In this document: positions 16,442 to 25,600 of the stretch, piece after piece
Position numbering within the stretch: the stretch's first letter is position 1
Layout: every line of letters starts with the position of its first letter
The notes under the pieces: model-generated
The model's input: only the letters and a program-made list of their open reading frames with translations
Database searches by the model: none
Told to the model about the DNA's origin: nothing
Translations under genes and position numbers: made by a program
NCBI GenBank assembly: GCA_963736285.1
Contig: CAVTOA010000003.1
Coordinates: 1,116,001 to 1,180,000 of the forward strand
Origin: CAVTOA01 sp963736285
GTDB lineage: Bacteria; Actinomycetota; Actinomycetes; Mycobacteriales; QHCE01
DNA length: 64,000 bases
Direction: 5' to 3'

Positions 16442-17153
16442 ATGAAGCGCGGAAAGAACTATCGTAAGGCCGCTGAACTGGTGGATCGCGAGCGGCTTTA
16501 TAGCCCGTAAGAGGCTGCCGAACTGGCGCATCAGACCAGCAAAGTCAAGTACGACGCGACAGTCGAGGTTGCCATGTCGCTTGGCGTCGATCCTCGTAAG
16601 GCCGACCAGATGGTCCGTGGAACCGTCAACTTGCCGAACGGAACCGGTAAGACTGCTCGGGTCATCGTCTTCGCGACTGGTGAAAAGGCGAGCGAAGCTG
16701 AGGCAGCCGGTGCTGATGCGGTCGGTAGCGACGATTTATCGCCCGCATCCAAGAAGGGTGGCTCGATTTTGACGCCGCGATCGCCACTCCCGACCAGATG
16801 GCCAAGGTAGGTCGTATCGCCCGCGTGCTGGGTCCACGCGGACTCATGCCTAACCCTAAGACGGGAACGGTGACCGTCAATGTACCAAGGCGGTCAACGA
16901 CATTAAAGGCGGAAAGATCAACTTCCGCATCGATAAGCAGGCCAATCTTCACCTGATCATTGGCAAGGCAAGTTTTACGCTCGAAAAATTGGTGGAGAAT
17001 TACGGTGCCGCGCTGGACGAGGTTTTGCGGGCAAAGCCTAGCGCTGCCAAGGGAAAGTACCTCAAGAAGGTTACCTTCAGCACCACTATGGGCCCCGGCA
17101 TTCCTGTCGATCCTAATCGGACTCGCGGTCTACTCGAAGACTCTGATGTGTAA
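16442..17153 (+). CDS. rplA: 50S ribosomal protein uL1, frameshifted with in-frame stop
   Basis: The gene begins Met-Lys-Arg-Gly-Lys-Asn-Tyr-Arg-Lys at ATG 16442. A TAA at 16508-16510 replaces a codon that is normally Leu or Val in Tyr-Ser-Pro-x-Glu-Ala. Frame changes follow near 16735, 16885 and 16975. The conserved Val-Leu-Gly-Pro-Arg-Gly-Leu-Met-Pro-Asn-Pro-Lys-Thr-Gly-Thr-Val segment is intact, and the protein ends normally at 17153. uL1 forms the mobile stalk at the E site and autoregulates its operon in many bacteria. A strong terminator follows. Confidence 0.9.
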
Positions 17154-17184
17154 GCCATCCGAGTCGTAACTGAGAGCTGAACGT

Positions 17185-17217
17185 AAGGAGCCTCCGAGAA
17201 ATCGGGGGCTCCTTTAT
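17185..17217 (+). terminator. Intrinsic terminator after rplA
   Basis: AAGGAGCCTCCGA (17185-17197) pairs with TCGGGGGCTCCTT (17202-17214) in a 13-bp stem with one G-T pair, closed by a GAAA tetraloop and followed by a short T-rich tail. Confidence 0.8.
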
Positions 17218-17243
17218 TGTGCCGGAGATCGACCCCGTAGACT
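17217..17243 (+). promoter_or_regulatory. Candidate rplJL promoter
   Basis: TAGACT at 17238-17243 fits a -10 box. The preceding GACCCCG matches the element upstream of tRNA-Trp; the -35 (TTGTGC at 17217) is weak and 15 bases away. It directly follows the rplA terminator, so a new transcript should begin here. Confidence 0.35.
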
Positions 17244-17479
17244 GCCAAAGAAGTTTTACCTAAGACCGCTGGTTGTCGCATCCATTATCGATGCGATCGA
17301 AGGTTCCGCGAAGAGTGGGCAGCCCGCGCAGGTTGAACGGCGCAGTAGCTGGGTTTTCGCCAGCTGTCATCTTGCCTCGTTTGCTGCGCTGGTCCTTCTC
17401 TTTCAGGCATCGAACGATTTCACGCACTGGTTTCGCCAGCTCGTGAGTCTGCCGGCCAGAAGATATTGAGGGGAGGGAC
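17244..17479 (+). promoter_or_regulatory. Long leader before rplJ, probable L10 leader
   Basis: About 235 bases carry no gene. The position matches the autoregulatory L10(L12)4 leader of rplJL operons. A small stem (AGCTGG at 17347 with CCAGCT at 17360) is visible, but I could not confirm the L10-binding fold by eye. Confidence 0.35.
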
Positions 17480-18055
17480 ATGGCTGACACCCAAATGCGC
17501 GACAATGCGTCGCGTCGCGCCAAGACCACGGCCGTTGCCGAGCTCGCTGAACAGTTCCGGAGCGCACAAGCAACCGTGCTCACGGAATATCGGGGGCTCA
17601 GCGTTTCGCAGCTGACTAAGCTTCGGCATTCGCTGGGCAATGAGACTGCCTATGCGATCACCAAGAACACATTGGCCAAGCGTGCCGCTCGAGATGCGGG
17701 CGTTTCCGACATCGATGAGCTGCTCGTCGGTCCAACCGCGATTGCGTTTGTTAATGGCGATCCAGTTGAAGCCGCAAAGGGCCTGCGTGGCTTTACCAAG
17801 GAAAACCCAGCTTTGGTAATCAAAGGCGGGATTCTCGAGGGCAAAAAACTCTCGTCGGCGGAGATCAATAAGCTCGCAGAACTAGAATCTCGCGAGGTGC
17901 TTCTCGCCAAGCTCGCCGGTGCGATGAAGGGCAACTTGACCAAGGCCGCCGGTTTGTTCCAGGCACCGCTGGCCCAGGTCGCTCGACTTGTTCAGGCTTT
18001 GCACGACAAGCAGGCAGCCGGCAGCGATGCCGAGGCCGCAGACAAATCTAACTAA
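17480..18055 (+). CDS. rplJ: 50S ribosomal protein uL10
   Basis: The protein has 191 residues, intact, from ATG 17480 with GGGGAGGGA just upstream. The N-terminal RNA-binding domain has Ala-Thr-Val-Leu-Thr-Glu-Tyr-Arg-Gly-Leu (about 32-41) and Asn-Thr-Leu-Ala-Lys-Arg-Ala-Ala (about 61-68). The C-terminal helix that holds bL12 dimers is the Ala/Gln/Leu-rich end. uL10 anchors the L12 stalk on 23S rRNA and autoregulates rplJL in other bacteria. rplL follows 130 bases later. Confidence 0.97.
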   Translation: MADTQMRDNASRRAKTTAVAELAEQFRSAQATVLTEYRGLSVSQLTKLRHSLGNETAYAITKNTLAKRAARDAGVSDIDELLVGPTAIAFVNGDPVEAAKGLRGFTKENPALVIKGGILEGKKLSSAEINKLAELESREVLLAKLAGAMKGNLTKAAGLFQAPLAQVARLVQALHDKQAAGSDAEAADKSN

Positions 18056-18186
18056 TCAAATTAGAGCCCGTATCAGTTTTTCTGCCAAGGCCACAGGAGT
18101 TGTCGCGCGTACGAGATGCGACGCGGGCGACGAGGGCGGCTGGCAGGGGACAACTGGTGGAAGCTCTAGCAGAAAGGATGCCTGAC

Positions 18187-18576
18187 ATGGCAAAGATGAG
18201 CACTGACGAGTTGCTCGACACGTTCAAAGAGATGAGCCTGCTTGAGCTTTCTGAGTTCGTGAAGCAGTTTGAAGACACCTTTGACGTCACCGCCGCTGCG
18301 CCCGTCGCGGTTGCGGCACCGATGGCCGGTGGTGGCGATGGTGGAGCTGGCGCGGTCGAGGAGAAGGACGAGTTCGATGTCGTTCTTGAGGCTGCCGGCG
18401 ACAAAAAGATCCAGGTCATCAAAGAGGTGCGCGCTCTCACGAACCTCGGACTCAAAGAGGCCAAGGATCTTGTCGAGGCCACTCCAAAGCCTGTTCTGGA
18501 GAAGGCCAACAAGGAGGCCGCTGACAAGGCTAAGGCCCAGCTCGAGGCCGCGGGTGCGACTGTCACCCTCAAGTAA
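18187..18576 (+). CDS. rplL: 50S ribosomal protein bL12
   Basis: The protein is 129 residues from ATG 18187, with GAAAGGA ten bases upstream; an earlier in-frame ATG at 18100 would add an unrelated Arg-rich extension. The N-terminal dimerisation domain is at 1-32, an Ala/Gly/Pro hinge at about 35-60, and the factor-binding C-terminal domain at about 60-129 with the Lys-Ile-x-Val-Ile-Lys-x-Val-Arg helix and Gly-Leu-Lys-Glu-Ala-Lys-x-Leu-Val. bL12 recruits translational GTPases. A strong terminator follows. Confidence 0.97.
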   Translation: MAKMSTDELLDTFKEMSLLELSEFVKQFEDTFDVTAAAPVAVAAPMAGGGDGGAGAVEEKDEFDVVLEAAGDKKIQVIKEVRALTNLGLKEAKDLVEATPKPVLEKANKEAADKAKAQLEAAGATVTLK

Positions 18577-18618
18577 GTAAGAACACAGCTCGCAGAATCA
18601 GATCGAGCACAGCTTGTC

Positions 18619-18654
18619 AAAAGAGGCGCTGCCACGTGGCAGCGCCTCTTTTGT
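18619..18654 (+). terminator. Intrinsic terminator after rplL
   Basis: AAAAGAGGCGCTGCCAC and its exact complement form a perfect 17-bp palindrome at 18619-18652 ending in TTTT. This is the strongest terminator signal in the window and separates rplJL from rpoBC. Confidence 0.9.
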
Positions 18655-19185
18655 ATTTGTCCTGCCTTGACTCCCTGTCGAGGCTTCGTGGCGTGCGTCC
18701 GCTTTTCGTAACCGAATGTCGTATAGCCCTTGACGGAGCGTCTAGTTCCGGGCACCCTTTGCCTATTGCCATTGCTCGGGAGCACAGTTTCGCAGTGTTG
18801 AATTTTAATTAGTGTGGGCCCGATTCGACAGCCGTGAGAACGCCGGCTATAGTGCTAGTTTGCGCTGCCTTCCAACTATTCTTTCGTTCAGCCCGCACAA
18901 GGGAAGCCCATTTCACGTCGTCCCGATTCCGCCACGAGAGTAGCTGGGTCAATGACGGTGAAATTCCTTGCGGGACAAGCGGTGAATAGCACGCAGGAGC
19001 AGAGTCGCATGTGACTACATGCGACATGCCACCGCGCAGGAGGGGCGCATCGGCCACCTTATTTACGAGTTCAGAGCGAAAGTAGCTAATTAACCGCAGC
19101 CGTTGGCTGCGCTAGTAGGCGAGTTTCGATCTGTTCAGTAACCACCGATTCAGCAAGGCCCTTTAGGGACTCGGAAGGACGCGTC
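18655..19185 (+). other. Intergenic region and leader before rpoB
   Basis: About 530 bases carry no supportable gene; short frames on either strand lack ribosome sites and family resemblance. A good promoter lies at 18825-18853, leaving an untranslated leader of roughly 330 bases, as is common for actinobacterial rpoBC. Confidence 0.6.
18825..18853 (+). promoter_or_regulatory. Candidate rpoBC promoter
   Basis: TCGACA (18825-18830) and TATAGT (18848-18853) are separated by 17 bases, close to the housekeeping consensus, in the gene-free region after the rplL terminator. Confidence 0.5.
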
Positions 19186-22100
19186 TTGGCAGTCTCCCGC
19201 CCCGGCAAGAGCACCCCTTCGCAGGCGATCACGCTCAGCCGCCCAAAACGAATTTCATTCGGAAAGATCTCTGAAAAGCTACAGATTCCCAATCTGCTCG
19301 CGCTACAAACTGATTCGTTCGATTGGCTCATCGGAAACGATGCTTATCGTGCTCGGGTTTCTGAAGATGTGAGCGCGGTCTGCGGCCTAGAAGAAATCTT
19401 GGATGAGATTTCGCCGATCGAAGACTTCTCCGGATCAATGTCGTTGTCTTTTTCGAATCCTCGATTCGAAGAGGTCAAGGCCCCGATCGAAGAGTGTAAA
19501 GAAAAAGACCTTACCTACTGTGCCCCACTTTTCGTCACGGCGGAATTCACTAACAACACCACTGGCGAGATTAAGAGCCAGACGGTGTTCATGGGTGACT
19601 TCCCCATGATGACCAATAAGGGCACTTTCATCATCAATGGCACCGAGCGCGTTGTGGTGTCGCAGCTCGTGCGTTCCCCTGGTGTCTATTTCGATAAGCA
19701 GCCAGATAAGACTTCGGATAAAGACGTTTCTAGCGTCAAGGTCATCCCTAGTCGGGGCGCATGGCTTGAGTTCGATGTGGACAAGCGCGACACCATCGGC
19801 GTGCGTATCGACCGGAAGCGTCGCCAGGCTGTCACGGTATTGCTCAAGGCCCTTGGCTGGACCGACGAGCGGATTCGCGAACGGTTCGCCGACAGCGAGA
19901 TCATCTTGGCGACCTTGGACAAGGATCACATCGGCAATCAAGACGAAGCGCTGCTCGACATTTATCGCAAGTTGCGTCCGGGTGAGCCACCTACTCGGGA
20001 AAATGCTCAAAACTTGCTGGACAACCTGTTCTTTAACCCGAAGCGGTACGACTTGGCCAAGGTCGGTCGGTACAAGGTCAATCGCAAGCTGGACGTGGAT
20101 CTACCCAGCACCACCAGTGCGCTGACCGAGGACGACGTCATCGCGACCATCGACTACCTCGTGAAGCTGCATGCGGGAGTCGATGGCTACGAGGCGGACG
20201 ACATCGATCACTTCGGTAACCGTCGTGTTCGGACGGTCGGCGAGCTGATCCAGAATCAGATTCGCGTCGGACTCTCACGTATGGAGCGCGTGGTCCGTGA
20301 GCGAATGACGACTCAAGACGTCGAGGCGATCACGCCTCAGACCTTGATCAACATTCGGCCAGTGGTTGCCTCTATCAAAGAGTTCTTCGGTACTAGCCAG
20401 TCGTCGCAGTTCATGGACCAGACGAACCCGCTCTCCGGTCTTACTAACCGGCGTCGGTTGTCTGCTCTCGGACCGGGCGGTCTCTCGCGAGAGCGGGCTG
20501 GGTTCGAGGTGCGCGATGTGCACCCGTCGCACTATGGCCGCATGTGTCCGATCGAGACTCCTGAAGGACCCAACATTGGATTGATCGGGGCGCTGTCGAC
20601 GTTCGCTCGGGTTAATGCTCTCGGGTTCATCGAGACTCCGTACCGCAAGGTGGAGAACGGTCGAGTCACTGACCAAATCGACTACCTCACTGCTGACGAG
20701 GAAGACCGTCACGTCATCGCGCAGGCTAACGCGCCTCTCGATGAGGAGAACAACTTCTCCGAGCAGCGCGTGCTTGTTCGTCGTAAGGGTGGCGAGGTCG
20801 ACTATATTGCGCCGCCAGCCGTGGACTACATGGACGTTTCACCGCGTCAGATGGTGTCGGTGGCAACGGCGATGATTCCGTTCCTCGAGCATGACGATGC
20901 CAACCGAGCACTGATGGGCGCGAACATGCAGCGCCAAGCAGTGCCGTTGATCCGCAGCGAAGCACCGCTTGTGGGCACCGGCATGGAATACCGTGCCGCT
21001 GTCGACGCGGGCGATGTTGTCACTGCGGAGAAAGCCGGTGTTGTCGAGGAACTGTGCGCCGACTACGTCACGGTGATGCACGACGACGGAACTCGTCGCA
21101 CATACCTGATGCACAAGTTCCGTCGTTCCAACCAGGGCACCGCGATCAACCAGCGTCCGGTTGTTTCCCAGGGCGATCGAGTCGAGCAAGGGCAGGTCAT
21201 TGCTGACGGCCCATGCACCGACAACGGCGAGATGGCGCTCGGCAGAAACTTGCTCGTGGCGTTCATGTCGTGGGAGGGCCTCAACTACGAGGACGCCATC
21301 ATCCTTTCGCAAAGGCTGGTGCAAGACGACGTTCTCACCTCGATTCACATCGAGGAGCATGAGGTCGACGCTCGTGACACCAAGCTGGGTCCTGAGGAAA
21401 TCACTCGGGATATCCCGAACGTATCCGAAGAAGTCTTGGCTGATCTCGACGAGCGGGGCATTGTCCGCATTGGAGCTGAGGTAACCCAAGGCGATGTGCT
21501 CGTTGGCAAGGTCACGCCCAAGGGCGAGACGGAGCTAACCCCGGAGGAGCGGCTGTTGCGTGCGATCTTCGGTGAGAAGGCACGCGAAGTACGCGACACC
21601 TCGCTGAAGGTTCCGCACGGCGAGGGCGGCACCGTAATCGGCGTCCGCACGTTCAGCCGTGATGAGTCCGACGAGCTTTCGCCAGGTGTCAATGAGCTTG
21701 TTCGCGTCTATGTGGCGCAAAAGCGCAAGATCCAAGACGGTGACAAGCTCGCGGGTCGGCACGGTAACAAGGGTGTTATCGCCAAGATTCTTCCGCCAGA
21801 GGACATGCCGTTCTTGCCAGATGGCACACCGGTCGACATTGTCTTGAACCCACTGGGTGTTCCTGGCCGTATGAATATCGGTCAGATTCTGGAGACCCAC
21901 CTCGGGTGGGTAGCGAGTAGAGGCTGGGATGTTGACAGCAACGGCGCTGGCGACACCGAGTGGGCACAGTCGCTCAAGGCTATCGGCGCTGGTAGTTCGG
22001 ATCGCACCAACGTTGCGACGCCGGTATTCGATGGGGCGAGCGAAGACGAGATCACCGGCCTGCTGGCCTCCACGCGGCCAAACCGTGATGGCGACCGGCT

Positions 22101-22629
22101 GGTTGCGGCGGACGGTAAAGCGCAGCTGTTTGACGGCCGTACTGGTGACCCGTTCCCCGACGCCATCGCTGTCGGTTACATCTACATCCTGAAGTTGCTG
22201 CACCTGGTCGACGACAAGATTCATGCGCGGGCGACCGGTCCTTACTCGATGATCACGCAGCAGCCGCTGGGTGGTAAAGCGCAGTTTGGTGGGCAGCGTT
22301 TTGGTGAGATGGAATGTTGGGCTATGCAAGCCTATGGCGCGGCTTATGCGCTGCAGGAACTGCTGACCATCAAGTCCGATGACGTTGTGGGCCGAGTCAA
22401 GGTCTACGAGGCGATAGTCAAGGGCGAGAACATCCCCGAACCGGGTATTCCCGAGTCGTTCAAGGTGTTGCTCAAAGAGCTCCAGTCACTGTGCCTCAAC
22501 GTGGAAGTGCTTTCCAGCGATGGGGTTGCGGTGGAGATGCGCGATACCGACGACGAAGTATTCCGTGCTGCCGAGGAGCTGGGTATCGATCTCAGCCGTC
22601 GGGAGCCTTCGTCCGTCGAAGAAGTGTGA
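19186..22629 (+). CDS. rpoB: RNA polymerase beta subunit
   Basis: The protein has 1147 residues, complete, from TTG 19186 with GGAAGGA seven bases upstream. It forms one pincer of the polymerase and the rifamycin pocket. The rifampicin region runs from about residue 401 (Phe-Phe-Gly-Thr-Ser-Gln). By alignment to E. coli numbering it has Ser406 for Leu511, Thr413 for Asn518, Asn421 for His526 and Arg422 for Lys527, while Asp516, Arg529 and Ser531 equivalents are kept. Asn at the 526 position is a known resistance change. The rest, including Glu-Thr-Pro-Glu-Gly-Pro-Asn-Ile-Gly-Leu-Ile and Gly-Arg-His-Gly-Asn-Lys-Gly, is typical. rpoC follows after 60 bases. Confidence 0.98.
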   Translation: MAVSRPGKSTPSQAITLSRPKRISFGKISEKLQIPNLLALQTDSFDWLIGNDAYRARVSEDVSAVCGLEEILDEISPIEDFSGSMSLSFSNPRFEEVKAPIEECKEKDLTYCAPLFVTAEFTNNTTGEIKSQTVFMGDFPMMTNKGTFIINGTERVVVSQLVRSPGVYFDKQPDKTSDKDVSSVKVIPSRGAWLEFDVDKRDTIGVRIDRKRRQAVTVLLKALGWTDERIRERFADSEIILATLDKDHIGNQDEALLDIYRKLRPGEPPTRENAQNLLDNLFFNPKRYDLAKVGRYKVNRKLDVDLPSTTSALTEDDVIATIDYLVKLHAGVDGYEADDIDHFGNRRVRTVGELIQNQIRVGLSRMERVVRERMTTQDVEAITPQTLINIRPVVASIKEFFGTSQSSQFMDQTNPLSGLTNRRRLSALGPGGLSRERAGFEVRDVHPSHYGRMCPIETPEGPNIGLIGALSTFARVNALGFIETPYRKVENGRVTDQIDYLTADEEDRHVIAQANAPLDEENNFSEQRVLVRRKGGEVDYIAPPAVDYMDVSPRQMVSVATAMIPFLEHDDANRALMGANMQRQAVPLIRSEAPLVGTGMEYRAAVDAGDVVTAEKAGVVEELCADYVTVMHDDGTRRTYLMHKFRRSNQGTAINQRPVVSQGDRVEQGQVIADGPCTDNGEMALGRNLLVAFMSWEGLNYEDAIILSQRLVQDDVLTSIHIEEHEVDARDTKLGPEEITRDIPNVSEEVLADLDERGIVRIGAEVTQGDVLVGKVTPKGETELTPEERLLRAIFGEKAREVRDTSLKVPHGEGGTVIGVRTFSRDESDELSPGVNELVRVYVAQKRKIQDGDKLAGRHGNKGVIAKILPPEDMPFLPDGTPVDIVLNPLGVPGRMNIGQILETHLGWVASRGWDVDSNGAGDTEWAQSLKAIGAGSSDRTNVATPVFDGASEDEITGLLASTRPNRDGDRLVAADGKAQLFDGRTGDPFPDAIAVGYIYILKLLHLVDDKIHARATGPYSMITQQPLGGKAQFGGQRFGEMECWAMQAYGAAYALQELLTIKSDDVVGRVKVYEAIVKGENIPEPGIPESFKVLLKELQSLCLNVEVLSSDGVAVEMRDTDDEVFRAAEELGIDLSRREPSSVEEV

Positions 22630-22689
22630 TAACGCGAATTGGTACGGAACTAATAAGTTAAAACGACGAGCAAGTGAGGACGAAACGAC

Positions 22690-25600
22690 GTGCTCGATGT
22701 CAACTTCTTCGACGAGCTACGAATTGGCCTGGCGACTGCTGACGACATCCGTCAGTGGTCGCACGGCGAGGTTAAGAAGCCAGAGACCATCAACTACCGC
22801 ACCCTCAAGCCAGAAAAAGATGGCTTGTTTTGCGAGAAGATCTTTGGCCCTACCCGAGACTGGGAGTGCTACTGCGGTAAGTACAAGCGGGTTCGGTTCA
22901 AAGGCATCATCTGTGAGCGCTGTGGCGTAGAGGTCACGCGCGCCAAGGTGCGTCGTGAGCGGATGGGCCACATTGAGCTTGCCGCTTCAGTGACGCACAT
23001 CTGGTACTTCAAGGGTGTGCCGAGTCGGCTTGGCTATCTTCTCGATATCGCCCCTAAGGATCTCGAGAAGATCATCTACTTTTCCGCCTATGCCATCACC
23101 CACATTGATGAGGACGCTCGGCACCGCGATTTGGAGAGCCTAGAGTCAGAGATTTCGGTGGAGCGCAAGCGCGTCGAAGAGCGACGTGATGCCGACATCG
23201 ACGCCAGGGCCAAGAAGCTCGAAACCGATCTAGCTGCGCTAGAGGCTGAGGGCGCCAAGAGCGATGTCCGCCGCAAGGTGAAAGAGGGCGGCGAGCGCGA
23301 GATGCGCCAGCTCCGTGATCGCGCTCAGCGCGAGATCGACTGGCTGGAAGAGGTTATTGACACCTTCCGCAAGCTCAACGTCGGTCAGCTGATCACCGAC
23401 GAGTTGCTCTACCGCGAATTGCGTGACCGCTTTGGCGAATACTTCACCGGTGGCATGGGTGCTGAGGCACTAAAGGCACTGCTGGAGAGTTTCGACCTCG
23501 ACGCCGAGGGCGAAAAGCTTCGGGAGATCATCCGCACCGGCAAGGGGCAGAAGAAGGTCCGGGCGCTGAAGCGGCTCAAGGTCGTGGCGCACTTTTTGGC
23601 CACGCGCAACAGTCCTATGGGGATGGTGCTGGACTGCATTCCGGTCATCCCGCCAGAGCTACGCCCGATGGTGCAGCTCGATGGTGGTCGTTTCGCCACT
23701 TCGGACCTGAACGACCTCTATCGACGGGTCATCAACCGGAACAACCGGCTCAAGCGGCTCATCGATCTTGGTGCACCGGAGATCATCGTCAACAACGAAA
23801 AGCGGATGCTGCAAGAAGCAGTGGACGCGTTGTTCGACAATGGTCGTCGTGGTCGCCCGGTAACCGGACCTGGTAACCGACCCCTTAAGTCCCTCGCCGA
23901 CATGCTCAAGGGTAAGCAGGGACGTTTCCGGCAGAACTTGCTGGGTAAGCGGGTTGACTACTCCGGTCGTTCCGTGATTGTGGTGGGTCCCCAGCTCAAA
24001 CTGCACCAGTGTGGCTTGCCTAAGCAGATGGCGCTGGAGCTGTTCAAACCTTTCGTGATGAAGCGCTTGGTCGATCTGAACCACGCCCAAAACATCAAGA
24101 GCGCTAAGCGCATGGTGGAGCGGGCGCGTCCAGTGGTGTGGGATGTGCTGGAAGAGGTCATCACCGAACACCCGGTGCTGCTGAACCGCGCACCTACCTT
24201 GCACCGCTTGGGTATCCAAGCCTTCGAGCCGCAATTGATCGAGGGTAAAGCGATCCAGATCCACCCGTTGGTGTGTACCGCGTTCAATGCGGACTTCGAC
24301 GGTGACCAGATGGCGGTGCACGTGCCGCTTTCTGCTGAGTCGCAGGCTGAGGCTCGTATCCTGATGTTGTCTTCGAGTAACATCTTGTCGCCCGCTTCGG
24401 GTCGTCCGATCACCGCACCGACTAAAGACATGGTGCTGGGGTTGTTCCACCTGAGTTCGGTGCGCGAAGGCCGCACGGGTGAGGGTCGAGTATTTTCGTC
24501 GTACTCCGAAGCTGTGATGGCCTACGACCGGCGCGAGCTCGACTTGCAGGCGGTAGTCAAGGTGCGCCTGGACGACGTCGCGGTAGTCGACAACGGCAAG
24601 GGCACCACAAACTGGGAGGCGCCAGAAGGCTGGCAGCCTGACCAACCTTTGTTGGTAGAGACCACGCTGGGTCGGATCATTTTCAATGACACCCTTCCCG
24701 AGGACTACCGGTTCATCAACTACGAGGTTCGCAAGCAGGAACTGAGCGAGATCATCAACGATCTTGCCGAGCGCTATCCCAAGGTGCAGGTGGCGGCGAC
24801 GCTGGATGCCCTTAAGGAAGCCGGTTTCTATTGGGCGACTCGTTCTGGCATCACAATCAGCATCGGTGATGTGGTCACTCCGCCGGAGAAGGCTGAGATC
24901 TTGGAGCGGCATGAAGCCGCCGCTGACAAGATCGAAAAGCAGCATCAGCGTGGTGTGATCACCGACGATGAGCGGCGCCAAGAGCTGATCGAGATCTGGA
25001 ACAAGGCCACCAACGAGGTGGGTGCCGCTATGGAGGCCCACTTCTCCATTACCAACCCGGTGTGGGCGATGGTGAAGTCTGGGGCTCGTGGTAACCCGAT
25101 CCAGGTGCGGCAGATCGCTGGTATGCGTGGTCTGGTGGCCAACCCCAAGGGCGAGACGATTCCGCGTCCGATCAAGTCGAGCTATCGCGAGGGCTTGTCG
25201 GTGTTGGAGTACTTCATCGCGACTCACGGTGCGCGTAAGGGCCTGGCTGACACGGCGATTCGTACCGCCGACTCGGGGTACCTCACCCGTCGTCTGGTCG
25301 ATGTTTCGCAGGATGTCATCATCCGCGAGGACAACTGCGCTACCGAGCGTGGCGTGGCGATGACAATCGCGACCGAAGTGGACGGCAAGTTGGTCAAGGA
25401 CGTACACGTTGAGACCAGCGCTTACGCTCGGACGCTGGCCACGGATGCGGTGTCACCTGATGGCACCGTGGTGGTTCCTGGTGGCACAGACTTGGGCGAT
25501 GTCCTCATCGACACCTTGGTTGCCGCGGGTATCCGCGAGGTCAAGGTGCGTTGTGTGCTGACGTGTGAGTCGGCGATCGGTGTCTGTTCTGTCTGCTATG

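Noticed and set aside
23659..25407. A 582-codon open frame on the minus strand inside rpoC
   Set aside because: It is the mirror of rpoC codon usage: rpoC is complete and conserved in the plus frame, and the antisense product is Arg/His-rich without any family resemblance.
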